A DNA stretch of 64,000 nt from positions 128,032 through 192,031 of the forward strand of contig CAUYUJ010014259.1 in the NCBI GenBank assembly GCA_963575745.1. The letters are read 5' to 3'. Every line of letters starts with the position of its first letter. Position 1 is the stretch's first letter. Origin of the DNA: Prorocentrum cordatum. Its lineage: Eukaryota; Sar; Dinophyceae; Prorocentrales; Prorocentraceae. Below the pieces are notes generated by a model. That model did no database searches. It saw only the letters and a list, made by a program, of their open reading frames with translations, and had not been told where the DNA came from. A program made the position numbers and the translations under genes. Positions 49,724-59,375 of this stretch are shown piece after piece.

Positions 49724-49850
49724 GAGCTCAGGGTAGGAGAAGGCGCCGATACCGCTAGCGTTCCTTCTTTGTTTTCGTTTAAAGCCTCCTGGGAGGACGC
49801 ACTCCAGGAAAGGTTAAGGAAGTGGAATCCTAATTTTGGGGTTCTCAAAG
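49724..49850 (+). other. CDPK intron 4 (GA-AG), largely a family G element
   Basis: 127 bp. AGGAGC occurs at both borders. Within it lie GCCGATACCGCTAGCG, the G-type start, AAGCCTCCTGGGAGGACGCACT and GGAAAGGTTAAGG, so the short intron is mostly a truncated family G copy. Confidence 0.8.
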
Positions 49851-50070
49851 GAGCAAGTGCCAGGGCGAGGGGCTGTGCCGATACGCCTTCGACGTCCTCG
49901 ACTGGGACGGCGACGGGGAGATCTCCCCCCAGGACGTGAAGTGCGCCCTGCACCACCGGAACCTGTCCGGCGCTCTCGGCGCAGAGTTCCAGGCGATTGC
50001 TGAGTCAATGCCTGTCGACAGAGCCCGCAGCCTGAACCTGGACGATTTTACGGCACTATTGTGCAGGTGA
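49851..50070 (+). CDS. CDPK: CDPK exon 5, EF-hand 3 and degenerate EF-hand 4
   Basis: Completes residue 414 and encodes residues 415-486, ending in TGA. YAFDVLDWDGDGEISPQD holds the third EF-hand loop starting at residue 431, with Asp at the three acidic positions but Asp instead of Glu at position 12. The position expected for EF-hand 4 reads PVDRARSLNLDDF, which lacks most calcium ligands, so the C-terminal lobe probably binds one ion. The stop follows LDDFTALLCR, where CDPKs normally end. The sequence TGCAG|GTGATC at the stop could be a donor to a further exon, but none is needed to complete the family architecture. Confidence 0.85.
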
Positions 50071-51210
50071 TCGTCGGGCATTGTTGACCCGTGGGCCGTG
50101 CCATGATCACAATGCATGTTCTTGACGCTTTGCGTTATCTCCGGCAGCCCATCTAGTGAGGCAGCCATTAAGCCAAGGGTCGGGATCAGCCTGAGCATAC
50201 ACAGGTGTGGAACTGCAGATCTTGCCGTCGGAGGAGGAGAATGCGGATACGAAGTTGGTGGATGAGGCAGGAGGCCCCTGGGGCTTGCGTAACTCTGAGT
50301 AGAATGCGTAAGCCCATGCCTATAATTCAATGTTGCATCTTTTCGAGCCCTCTCCCTGAGTCATGGCACGAAACATAACCTCTCGTAGTCTCCTTGGGAC
50401 GGTCTTGAGCACTCGGGGCCGTCGTGGCTGTCTTGGACCCTCGTGTTTTTTCTTGGGCGCTCTTGAGGCCTCCCAAGCCCATCGGAAGCGAAAAGGACGA
50501 TATGGCGGAGCTTCTAGCGAAACGTAGGTTTAACTATAGTATTCGAATGATGGGTGCCTCTCGTGAGGTATCCTTGGAAGGTTCTGTGCCCACTTGAAGC
50601 AGTCTTCGGATTGTCTGGAAGCCGCGCTTGGATGCATTCTGGAAGCCATCTTGCACGATCTTGGACATCACCTTGGGCTATCTTGGCTATCTGTACGATC
50701 TTGGCGATCCTCGGCTATCTTGTACGACCTCGGACACCACCTTGGGCTATAGCTGGGTCCATCTGAGAGCCACCTTTGGCAAGGTGGGGCCCTCTGATAC
50801 CTCGCCCCCTCCCCATCCCCCTCTCCCAGACCCAGGGGAGAGGGCTGGGGGAGGGCTGAAGCCTCCTCCTCCTTCTCCTTCTCCTCCTCCTCCTCCTCCA
50901 CCCGCCCTCCGACCATCTAAGTTGCAACTGAGATTCAGCGCAGGCAGGGGCCGCCACGGAACGGACAGCCATCGGGAGCCAGGGGCGCGGCGCCCTGGAG
51001 GAGCGCTAGGCGTGCCAGGTGCATCACCGCGTACCGGGCGACCAAGGGGGCCAAGCCTGTAAGGCGCGCCTGGCTTGCCAGATGCGCCGCTCGCGCCAAG
51101 TATGCCACATGCTCCAGCCGCGCCAGGTGCGCGACGTTCTCAGATCGCGCCAGGTGGCGACAGGTGCCCCAGGGCACGTGACAGCACACGTCGGGCAATA
51201 GGACGACCAC
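50071..51210. other. Downstream of CDPK; no gene recognised
   Basis: First part probably 3' UTR. Around 50630-50765 the motif GGCTATCTTG..CGATCTTGG recurs several times. Around 51060-51175 GCGCCAGGTGCG-type units of about 33 bp recur. A CTC tract lies at 50868-50900. Confidence 0.45.
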
Positions 51211-51213
51211 CCG

Positions 51214-51460
51214 ACCATCCCTGTCGAAAACCAACGCGAAGCGGTGGCGGGGTGGTCAGCATTGTACGCGGCGTGTGCGCACGCAGTCAGTTTGCAGTGA
51301 TGCTTGATGTGGGAAGTGGGCCAGCGCACAGCGAACAAACATGACCTGCCCCGTCCGCCATCCTGTCGAAATTCCACACGCGGCCATCGCGGGGTGCCAT
51401 CTCATGATCCAGATGTTGCCGCCACGCGCTTTCTGTTGTATTGTTTTCGACAGGGATGGT
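51214..51460. mobile_element. Family P TIR element (18-bp perfect TIRs)
   Basis: ACCATCCCTGTCGAAAAC at the left and its exact inverse GTTTTCGACAGGGATGGT at the right. The interior has a further CATCCTGTCGAAATTCCA. 247 bp, the only copy seen. Confidence 0.85.
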
Positions 51461-52765
51461 GGGGAGGCGCATGATTTGCCTGTTGAGTGGGGAGGAGCTG
51501 TTTGTCGCTAAGGGGAATCCAAAATGTCCTTTTCGAGAGGGAGGGAAGGGGGCTGGAGCAGGAAGCGTTCTTAAAGAGATTTCCCTTGAGAGACCAGCGT
51601 CCCCGTACAGTCATACCGCATGATTAGAATGGGTAACTTTCCAAGGGTGCCCTTGCATCCTTGCCCTTCGCACCATCCCGGCCCTTAGCCATGGGCCATC
51701 TGCTTCCAGCTGCGGGTGCAATACGGGCGAGGCAGGGGCGGGCGTTCTTTTGGGGCTCTCGCGGAGGCGACTGTCGTTGGTTCGGGGGCCTCGACTATTT
51801 CTCACAAGAAGCAGCCCTCACTTGAAAACTACAGCATGATTGACGCAATTCTGCCGTGATGCCGGCGCGATGGCGGATAATTAGTTTGTCAGTGGTGTTA
51901 GGTTTGGCACCTCAGTATATCGTCAAACACGCGCTGCTAACAGAAGCTGACGGGGCGCTGACTTGCGAGGCGAGTATGCTCCTTGTTGATGTGCCAGACA
52001 CAGGAGCTTGGACAGATATGAGTTCCAACGTGTAATTGAGTTTGCGCATCATTTCAGGCAACATGATGTTGTTGTTCTTTTCCTGCATCTCCCGCAGCAT
52101 TGCTGCATTGCTCAACCTGTGCTGGCACATGAGTTGTTAGCCTGGATGTCATGTGTAGTTGCCGCAGTGCTCCCAGGAAGCTGGTGGCGCGGCGCCGCAG
52201 CGGGTGAGACTTACAAGTAGTGCCACCGAGTAATGATGAAACATTGTGCGACTTGTTGAACTTCAAATTGGCCCTTGACGGCTCTAGGTCCTAAGTGTCC
52301 TTCACCGATGGGGAGATTCGCATTTCTGTCTGATATTGTGTAGCTCAGTATGCCTCGGGCAATGTTAGAAACAGCATAGTGCTGTATCAAGTTGCAGAAC
52401 ATACTGCAGATGCTCATCTGTCCCATTCATGCAGTGGACAGTTCAGTGGACAGTTTGATTAACAATTTTGTGCGCCAGTGTCATCCCACCTGGTTCAGTT
52501 TCGGGTGTCTCGGAGCCTTCAGCGAGCACAGGCTGCTGTAGCCTGTGCCGCTGATGCACGGGCCGTTTTGCCAGTGTGTTCTTGACGCCGCCGCGTAGGT
52601 TGGAGTCGTCTGATACTGGCCAGCGGCGTGGTCAGACACGGTCCTCCCTCGCTGTCCCCTTTTATCTCAACGTCGTCACCCAAGCTCAGATCAAGTATTC
52701 GGGTTTCCCGTTCCTTCGATGCTCGTTTTGGGGACCTTCCTGGGGGCCACCTAATGGATCTGTTC
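51461..52765. other. Moderate-GC region, no gene recognised
   Basis: Markedly less GC-rich than the surroundings. Small ORFs on both strands, one of 72 codons on the minus strand (51912-52130) with normal composition, but nothing identifiable. Free of the named repeat families. Confidence 0.35.
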
Positions 52766-52769
52766 GACT

Positions 52770-52880
52770 CAGGTTCAACTCAACTTCGACTCAGGTTCGA
52801 CTCAGGTTCGACTCAGATTCGACTCAGGTTCGACTCATGTTCGACTCAGGTTCGACTCAGGTTCGACGCAGCTTCGACGC
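52770..52880. repeat. Minisatellite TTCGACTCAGG
   Basis: About ten degenerate 11-bp units (TTCGACTCAGG, TTCGACGCAGC). Confidence 0.9.
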
Positions 52881-52885
52881 ACGAG

Positions 52886-52915
52886 TGGAGCGAGTGGCTC
52901 CAGGAAGGTCCCCAG
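52886..52915. repeat. 30-bp sequence shared with 62739-62768
   Basis: TGGAGCGAGTGGCTCCAGGA and the following ten bases are identical in both places. One frame reads WSEWLQEGPQ. It includes the hairpin GGAGCGAGTGGCTCC. Confidence 0.85.
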
Positions 52916-53091
52916 AATGAGCATCTAACGTTCCGTCTGTGTCCTTTCCCAGGGTCGCGCCCCCAAGGTAGCAGCACGCGCAGCGGTTGTCGGGATCATT
53001 CGGCGGCTGCTGGCTCTCCCCCCTCGCTTCTCTTTCCCCCCTCCTCCCCTGGACCCCTGCCGCTCGTTTTCGCTGGGTCGTCGGAACTCCT

Positions 53092-53274
53092 CGACTAGAC
53101 GTAGGAGTGACCTTTCGCCGGAGTGACCTTTGGTGCGGGCACGGATGGGTACCCAGATGGCTGAAAACGAAGCAGTAGCAGCTGCTTGCGCACCCAGGTT
53201 TGGTCCCACCGCGACCCCCAAAAAGTCGCGCACCAAAGGTCACTCTTACCCAGGGTCACTCTTGCGTATAGCCG
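53092..53274. mobile_element. Family H TIR element, copy 3, with short target duplication
   Basis: CGACTAGACGTAGGAGTGACC at the left; AAAGGTCACTCTTACCCAGG and CTTGCGTATAGCCG at the right are the inverse. AACTCC flanks it at 53085-53090 and 53275-53280. Confidence 0.88.
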
Positions 53275-53569
53275 AACTCCATATCAGTCTATTCTCCCAC
53301 TCTGCCACGTAGCAGACCGACGGCGACTCACTCCGGGCCTTTCCCGCCCTGAAGAACTGGCACGCAGCCGACGACGTCTCCCCTTTCATGACGTGTAATG
53401 TTCCGTCGGCCGGTGCTGCGAAAGGCGTGGCGGGGAGGAGACGTGGCGCAGCTCGCGCGCGCGCGAGGGCGAGATGTGGCTCCCGCCGTGGCGCCGCGCT
53501 CCTTTGCCCTGGGAGTTGAGCTTCCCGCTTCTGCGCGGCGCTCATCTTCTGCCCGCAGATTCGTTCGGG

Positions 53570-53757
53570 AGGCGAAAACCCACCCCCACCCCCAGTCCCG
53601 ACGCCCATCCCCGAGCCGGCGATTCAAGGTGTCGGGACTGGGGGTGGGGGTGAAATTTCTCCACTCCTGGACCCCGAAAACCCACCCCCACCCCCAGTCC
53701 CGACTCCTTGAATCGCGGGTTCGGGGATGGGGTCGGGACTGGGGGTGGGGGTGGGTT
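53570..53757. repeat. Nested inverted repeat with G-rich quadruplex-like motifs
   Basis: GGCGAAAACCCACCCCCACC at the left edge is inverted at the right edge. Within each half CCCCCAGTCCCGAC pairs with GTCGGGACTGGGGG around an AT-CG spacer (GATTCAAGG / CCTTGAATC). The arms are about 80 bp in total. The runs GGGACTGGGGGTGGGGGTGGG suit G-quadruplex folding. Confidence 0.9.
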
Positions 53758-54930
53758 TTCGCCTTCTCATTCGTCGACGCGCGAGCGAAAAGGAAACTGT
53801 CGCTCTCGCTATGGCGCCGCACAGACCTCGCCCGATTGCGGGGCCCCCGCTTCCGCGCGGCCCGCACGTTCTCTCGCCAAGTCGTTTGGGGGGCCGGCCC
53901 GCACGCGAACCGGCGAAATTCTGTCCTCGGCCGAAGCACCGCACACGTCCTGGTGACAGCAGCAGCGTTGGAGCGGTGCATCCCATGCCTCGTCTCTGCC
54001 GCGCTCCTCGGATGCTCGGCCGCGCGAGGGAGGGCGTAATGGTGATCTCGCAGCGCCGCGCAAGCATTGTCTGACGTCCCGCTCCTCTGCCCACTCGTGG
54101 CCAGCGTTGTGTCCTTCGCCGGATCGTCGCAAGCGGGTGTCGCGCGCGAGCGCCAGCGTTCGCTCAGTGGGTACCCGCTCCTGTCCCAAAATTTCCAAAG
54201 GAATCCAATGCATCTCTGATGGACTCCCTACAGATGCCCCAGGGAACGCCGTGGATTTCCTCAGGGCTCCCATGGCTTTCCTAAGGACTCCTCTTTGGAT
54301 TCCCGAAGGCTTCCTGTGGATTCCCTGCGTCGCCACCATGGATTCTCACGTTCGGATGTTGCTGGAAGTGCCTCTGGCCCGAGGTGCCCCCAGGATTTCC
54401 AGGCAGGCCCCCACGGCCTCCAGAGCACCCCTCACGAGGCCCGCAGGGCCCCCGAGGCCGAAATGGAGCACAAAGCTGGGGGCACCTCGGGCCAGGGGTA
54501 CCTTCAGCACCCCCCGACATGTCATGGGAGGGAGGCTGGGGATGGACGGGGCCCGCAGGCTCGCTCGACCTGGCCAGCTGGCTTGCCTTGCGCTCTGGCG
54601 TCTCCTGCCGCCTGCTCCTTCCTCCTCCCGCTGCTCCTCCCCTCTCCTCCTGCCTCCGCGCCCTCCTCCCCCTCGTCCCCCGCCGCTTCGTCCTCCTCCC
54701 TCTTTCTTCTCCCCTGCCCCCCCCTCCTCCTCCCTCCGCGCCCTCCCTCCCTCCCCGCCCTCCGACCCTCCTTTCCTCTCCGGCGAGCGTCTGCCCGACG
54801 CCGTGTCCTGCGTCTCCCGTGGGCCCGGCCCTTCCCCCCCCCCCTCCCGATCTCTGCCGGGCGTCTGTCCGGCGGCCCGATGGGCTCAAGACGTGGGCCC
54901 CGAACCCCTCGTCCACTCCCCTGGGGTCGG
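53758..54930. other. No gene recognised
   Basis: The GC-rich left part resembles 4530-4900 (GTCGACGCGCGAGCG, CGCCCGATTGCGGGGC). The centre near 54190-54330 has repeated GGATTCCC/GGACTCC motifs. Large minus-strand ORFs are Gly/Arg-rich and not credible. Confidence 0.35.
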
Positions 54931-55124
54931 GGGCGGCAAAGAGGGGGGTGATGACTAAGGGGGGGGGTGGATATCATGGCGGGGGCCATGATATTTTCCC
55001 AGATTTCAGGGCGCCTCTTCTCATTTCATTGCGTCCCTGGCCCCCCCGCTGGGCCGCGCACATGCCGCGGGTCATGATTTGCATCCCCCCCCCTCTTGGA
55101 CACCCCCCTCTTGGCCGCTCCCGA
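54931..55124. mobile_element. Family F TIR element, copy 4
   Basis: GGGCGGCAAAGAGGGGGGTG to CCCCTCTTGGCCGCTCCCGA, interior as in copies 2 and 3. Confidence 0.92.
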
Positions 55125-55169
55125 TGGGGCCCGCTCTCCAAACAGAGTGGCTGTTTGACGGCCCCAAGC

Positions 55170-55170
55170 G

Positions 55171-55205
<35 letters not shown>
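55170..55205. repeat. (CAA)n microsatellite
   Basis: Eleven or twelve CAA triplets. Confidence 0.95.
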
Positions 55206-55559
55206 TACTAGCACGTGGGGACACTCCGTTCTCACCAGTGCCAGGGTTTTCATAGGAGGCGGGCAATACCCCCACTTTGTGGGGGGGCCGGTTCAAGCTC
55301 TACCAAATTTCCAAACGACTCTTCGCCACCACCCACACCCAGCTTCCCGCCCTATGACGTTCGGACACTTCACTTCGTGGCATGCGGACGACCGTGGCTA
55401 CTATTCAGGGCCCCGCGGCCGACGACGACGGCGTGCGCGCGCGAAGAAAAAACGAATGTGTCCCGCATGGTATTATTTGACAGGGATGATGGCCCTGGCA
55501 GGTGCGCAACCGTTGTTGCAGAAGTTCGAAAAAGTTGCTCGCAAAAGCCCGTTTGACAG

Positions 55560-55815
55560 AAATGTTTAAAAAGTGTTGGGTTTCCTACGAATCCGCAAGA
55601 GCGCGCGGGATAGAATTTTCACAACTTTTTTTTTGAAAAACCTTTGGGTTTTTGATGTTTTTATGTTAAAATCGCTACGAAAACTAAGGTTTTGGAAGGA
55701 TTTCGTCTTGCGCGCGCGAGTGTGCACTTCGTGTCATTTTTTGCAATGGATTCCTGAAGTTTGGTTATGTTAGAACAAGAAATGTCATTTTATATTGTTT
55801 TTTGCAAGGGAAAGC
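55560..55815. other. AT-rich island
   Basis: Unusually AT-rich for this window, with TTTTTTTTTGAAAAACC and TTTTTATGTTAAAATCG. No gene or known signal identified. Confidence 0.5.
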
Positions 55816-55929
55816 GGGCGTCAACAAAACAACCGGATCTGGATGACATCGTTTTGCCTGAGACTTCCTCACGAAAATGATGAAAATGTGGCTGCGGCCT
55901 AGGCGCGGCGAGGGGGGCGTGCACCAGGG

Positions 55930-55967
55930 GGCCCAACAATAATTATTCTTTAGAAGTAATAATATTC

Positions 55968-56034
<67 letters not shown>

Positions 56035-56640
56035 ACTACTACAACAACAACAACAATAACAACAACGACAACAACAACAACGGCAACAACAACAGCAACA
56101 ACAACGACAACGACAACGACAACAACAACAGCAACAACAACATCAACAACAACAGCAGCAACGACAACAGCAACAGCAACAACACCAATAACAACAAAAA
56201 CAACAACGACAACGACAACAACAGCAACAACAACATCAACAACAACAGCAGCAGCAGCAACAACGACAGCAGCAGCAGCAGCAACAACAACAACTGCAAC
56301 CATCATTTTGAGACTGTTCGCTCCGATTCGCTCGCGCGCCATTCAGCACGCATGCCCCAGACCCTCGATGCCCTCCCAATTCGTCCTCGATCGTACCTCC
56401 TTGAGGGTTTATCTTCCTTACCTGCAACGTGTATTTCGTGCAGCCCCTAAGGCAGGGGAAGAGAGGACGGATGGAAGGACGGGACAAGGAAACAGGAGGA
56501 TGATGGAGCACGAGAGAGTAGCAGAAGGGAGGCTAGGAGCAGAAAGCAAGTGGCAGAACCAGACGGGCAGATCGGGCGGATAGGCCCTAACGGGCGGGTC
56601 GGAAGGCAGGCCCAGGCGGCCAAGTCGAGCAAGCGGGTTG
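55930..56640. repeat. Dispersed repeat unit, copy left of the RT element
   Basis: CCCAACAATAATTATT, a CAA/CAG microsatellite (55970-56295), GAGACTGTTCGCTCC, then CAGACGGGCAGATCGGGCGG and CGGGTTGCTGAA. The same order occurs at 61525-61865. Confidence 0.82.
55970..56295. repeat. (CAA/CAG)n microsatellite
   Basis: Over 320 bp of CAA, CAG and CGA triplets on the plus strand. Confidence 0.97.
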
Positions 56641-56694
56641 CTGAAGCGTGCGTTTTGCATGAATCGCGAGGAAGTCTCGAGCGATAGCGCGATC

Positions 56695-56769
56695 TGCAAC
56701 GGGGCCACGAAGGGCAGCGAGGGGGCCACGAAGGGCTGCAATGGAGCCACGAAGGCAGCAAGCGGACCA
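56695..56769. repeat. 21-bp minisatellite, segment 3' of the RT element
   Basis: Units such as ACGAAGGGCAGCGAGGGGGC and ACGAAGGGCTGCAATGGAGC, the same type as 60851-61097. It is the downstream part of an array split by the retroelement insertion. Confidence 0.9.
56762..56769. repeat. 8-bp target-site duplication, 3' copy
   Basis: GCGGACCA on the plus strand lies next to the element's A8 tail. The same 8-mer is at 60843-60850. Confidence 0.88.
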
Positions 56770-56861
56770 TTTTTTTTACCCATCGAAGAAGCCCAGCGGC
56801 AGAGAGCAGCAGTCGAGGAGGGGGGGGGGGCCGGGGCGGCACGCGGCCCATGCGCAGGCCG

Positions 56862-59375
56862 CTAGCCCGGCTGCCCCGGGCGCTGCACCAGGCGCCCGCG
56901 CAGCGCCGCGCGCCAGTCGGCCTCGCGGCCGCCAGCCCGGACCGTGGGCAGGAGCAGCAAGGCTGCCGCCCGCGGCGGCAGCGCGGCGGCCCAGCCCGCG
57001 CACGGCGTCGCCGCCAGCCGCGGCCACGCGGGCGCGGAGGCCCCGCAGCGCAGGCAGGCCACCCAGCCGGGGCCCTGCGCGGCGGCGTGCAGCTGCCAAG
57101 CCTGCCCCGCGAACAGAGCGGCGCAGCGGGCCCTGCTGCCGCCGCTGCCCGCACTGCCTGGCGGCGCCGGTGCTGCTGAGGCAGCTCCGGCCGTAGGGCC
57201 CCGCGGCGGCGGCCCCCCTGGCTGCGCGCCGAGCACGCCCCGCCGGCCGCGGCGCCGGCGCTGCGGTCTGCCCGCCCGAGGGGCCACGCCGCTGGCGCTG
57301 TGGTTCACTTTCAGCGCCGCCAGCTCCACCTCTGCCAGCATCCGCTGTGCGATGCCCAGGGCGCGCAGTCGGTTGTCCCGCTCAGCGAGCAGGGCGGGCG
57401 GCGGGAGTCGCGCGCGCGCGGCTGCGCCCGCCAGCCGGTCAGCGGCGGCGTTCCCAAGGCGGTCCTCCTCAGCCATGCCTCGGGCCCTGGCGCTGGCCGC
57501 GTCGAGATGCCCTTTGATCCATCTCGCTTCCAGGTGCCCAATCTGGCAGTACGGCGCCAGCAACTCCCAGATCTCGGCGTGCGACCACTCCGCCGGGGAC
57601 GCCCCCGCCCGGAGCGCCGCGACCCCGTTGCTGACGAACCGCGAGTCGGTTATCACCTCGACGGGGCCTGCGGCGAGGCTCACCGCGTGCAGGGCAGCCG
57701 TCAGCTCCGCCCTCTGCGCCGTCTGGGGCCCGTCGACCGCCCCGCTGCTGTCCTGTGGGCCGGCAGGGCCGCCGAGCCTTACCCCCCATCCTGCCCTGGC
57801 CAAGAGCGGGTCGGTCGGCCGCTCGCAAACTCCGTCTGTCCACGCTCGGCGACGCGGCGGGCCCGGTGGGGCCAGCAGCCCGGCGGGCAGCGGCGGGGGC
57901 TGAGTGGGCGCGCGGGCGCACTCGGCCAGCCCGCGGAGAACGGGCTCCTCCGGGAGGACGCCAGTGCAATCCGTGCCAGGGGGCAGAGCCGCGCGGAGGC
58001 CCTCCAAGCGAAAGCCAGTGCCCCGCAGAGCAGCCGCCCGCGCCTCCTGCCAGCACGGACACCGCCAGAAACGGTGCTCCGGGTCCTCGTCGGCCGTCCG
58101 GCAGTGAGGGCACAGCCTCGGTTTGCCCCACTTCGCCGCCCTCGTTTGCGTGACGACGCCGCCAGCGAGCACCGCGCGCAGCGCGCCCGCCAAGTCGGGC
58201 GCGAGCTGCCCTTCCTCGAGGAGCCTGCGCGTGGCCCAGCGGTCCACCCCGCCGGCGAGGTGCGCCATGTCGCCCCGGCGGGCGGCGACTGCCGCTGCTT
58301 CGCGGCGGGCCCAAGCCGCCAGCAGCACGCCGCGCGTTGCCTGCAGCGAGTGCTCCGCGGGCCGCCACCCCGCCGGCGCTGCCTGGACGCCAGTCCAGCT
58401 CTCGACATCGTGCCCCAGCCGTAGCTCCGCGAGGCTGCGCACGGCCGCCGAGATCGGCCCGTTCTGCCGCCCGTGCCCCGCCGCGATGGCGCCGGCTGCG
58501 CTACGCCACAGCTGCGCTGGGAAGCGACCGCGGCGGATCGCCTTCGCGATGTGCCAGAGCGGGGCGACGGTCGCCACGGCAGCGGGGTCGAGGCGCCAGC
58601 TGGGGCTCAGCACGCCGAAAACGACTTCCGCGGCCGCCCGGAAGCCGCCGCGGCGGCATACTGCGTGCCGGGCAGCTGCACGGAGCCCTCGCAGCTCGCT
58701 CTCAGGCGGACGCCCGCACGCTGCGCCGCACAGGCCGGCAGCCGTGCCCGCCGCCGCGCCCAGCATGCACCGGCGGCCGAAGCTGACGGGCAGGCGAGCG
58801 ATGCGGGCAAAGCGGTTCCTGGCGTCAGCCATCCGCCCTCCCGCCACGGCGCTGCGCCTGGCCTCGCCGGCGACGGCAACCACCCCGAGGTCCCGGACGG
58901 TGGTGCTGGCCGCCACCGCCGGAGTCTGCGCGGCAAGCCAGCGTCGCACCTCGCCTGTGTTGGCGAACTGCTGGCTTTTCCTCCGGTTGAGCTCCCAGCC
59001 CATGGCGGTCTCGAAATCCAGCGCCACGGCCAGGGCGCCCTGGACGGCCGCCGCCGCTTCGCCCGCCTCCTCGGCCGGCGCGCGCATCCACAACGCGAAG
59101 TCGTCCACGTAGATGCGCGGGCGGAGCCTTGGCTCCAAGGCCCCAGCCCGCCGGCGCCATGGGAGCGTCAGGACGCTGAGGAAGAACACGGCTAGAGCGC
59201 ACCCTGGGAGTAGACCAGAGCTGGGTGGCCACGGCGAGCCGATTGCGCGCCCGACGCGAATCCGCCGGCGAGCAGCGTAGGCGCTGAGAGCCGGCTTCAC
59301 AAGCCAGTCTGCAGCCCCGCCCGCCGCAGCAGGCCCGGCAGCGACGCCGAGTTCACCTGGTCGTATGCCTTGCAC
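56862..59375 (-). CDS. Retrotransposon polyprotein, RT motif B onward plus RNase H
   Basis: The open frame of 837 codons is used from about ADWLVKPALSAY onward. Reverse-transcriptase signatures are GLLPGCA (motif B-like), YVDDFALW (catalytic motif C) and WELNRRKSQ. A zinc-binding pattern follows: CPHCRTADEDPEHRFWRCP. The RNase H domain shows WTDGVCERP, QTAQRAELTAAL, VEVITDSRF and the terminal DRLGNAAADRLA, so its four acidic positions (Asp, Glu, Asp, Asp) look intact. The C-terminal tail carries GWVACLRCGASAPAWPRLA, a CxxCG module. The upstream part of this frame (MQGIRPGELG...) is a shadow of the other frame. RNase H in a LINE suggests an I-like group, with low certainty. Confidence 0.88.
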   Translation of the reverse strand: MQGIRPGELGVAAGPAAAGGAADWLVKPALSAYAARRRIRVGRAIGSPWPPSSGLLPGCALAVFFLSVLTLPWRRRAGALEPRLRPRIYVDDFALWMRAPAEEAGEAAAAVQGALAVALDFETAMGWELNRRKSQQFANTGEVRRWLAAQTPAVAASTTVRDLGVVAVAGEARRSAVAGGRMADARNRFARIARLPVSFGRRCMLGAAAGTAAGLCGAACGRPPESELRGLRAAARHAVCRRGGFRAAAEVVFGVLSPSWRLDPAAVATVAPLWHIAKAIRRGRFPAQLWRSAAGAIAAGHGRQNGPISAAVRSLAELRLGHDVESWTGVQAAPAGWRPAEHSLQATRGVLLAAWARREAAAVAARRGDMAHLAGGVDRWATRRLLEEGQLAPDLAGALRAVLAGGVVTQTRAAKWGKPRLCPHCRTADEDPEHRFWRCPCWQEARAAALRGTGFRLEGLRAALPPGTDCTGVLPEEPVLRGLAECARAPTQPPPLPAGLLAPPGPPRRRAWTDGVCERPTDPLLARAGWGVRLGGPAGPQDSSGAVDGPQTAQRAELTAALHAVSLAAGPVEVITDSRFVSNGVAALRAGASPAEWSHAEIWELLAPYCQIGHLEARWIKGHLDAASARARGMAEEDRLGNAAADRLAGAAARARLPPPALLAERDNRLRALGIAQRMLAEVELAALKVNHSASGVAPRAGRPQRRRRGRRGVLGAQPGGPPPRGPTAGAASAAPAPPGSAGSGGSRARCAALFAGQAWQLHAAAQGPGWVACLRCGASAPAWPRLAATPCAGWAAALPPRAAALLLLPTVRAGGREADWRAALRGRLVQRPGQPG

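Noticed and set aside
49724-49735. GT donor for CDPK intron 4 (GG|GTAGG)
   Set aside because: It keeps the frame but lengthens the EF2-EF3 interval to 39 residues, while the GA donor gives the canonical 36. Kept as an alternative only.
57469-58368. Long ORFs in other frames across the retrotransposon
   Set aside because: Shadows of the GC-rich RT/RNase H frame; only the frames with YVDDF, SRLDYLL and the RNase H acidic residues are protein-like.
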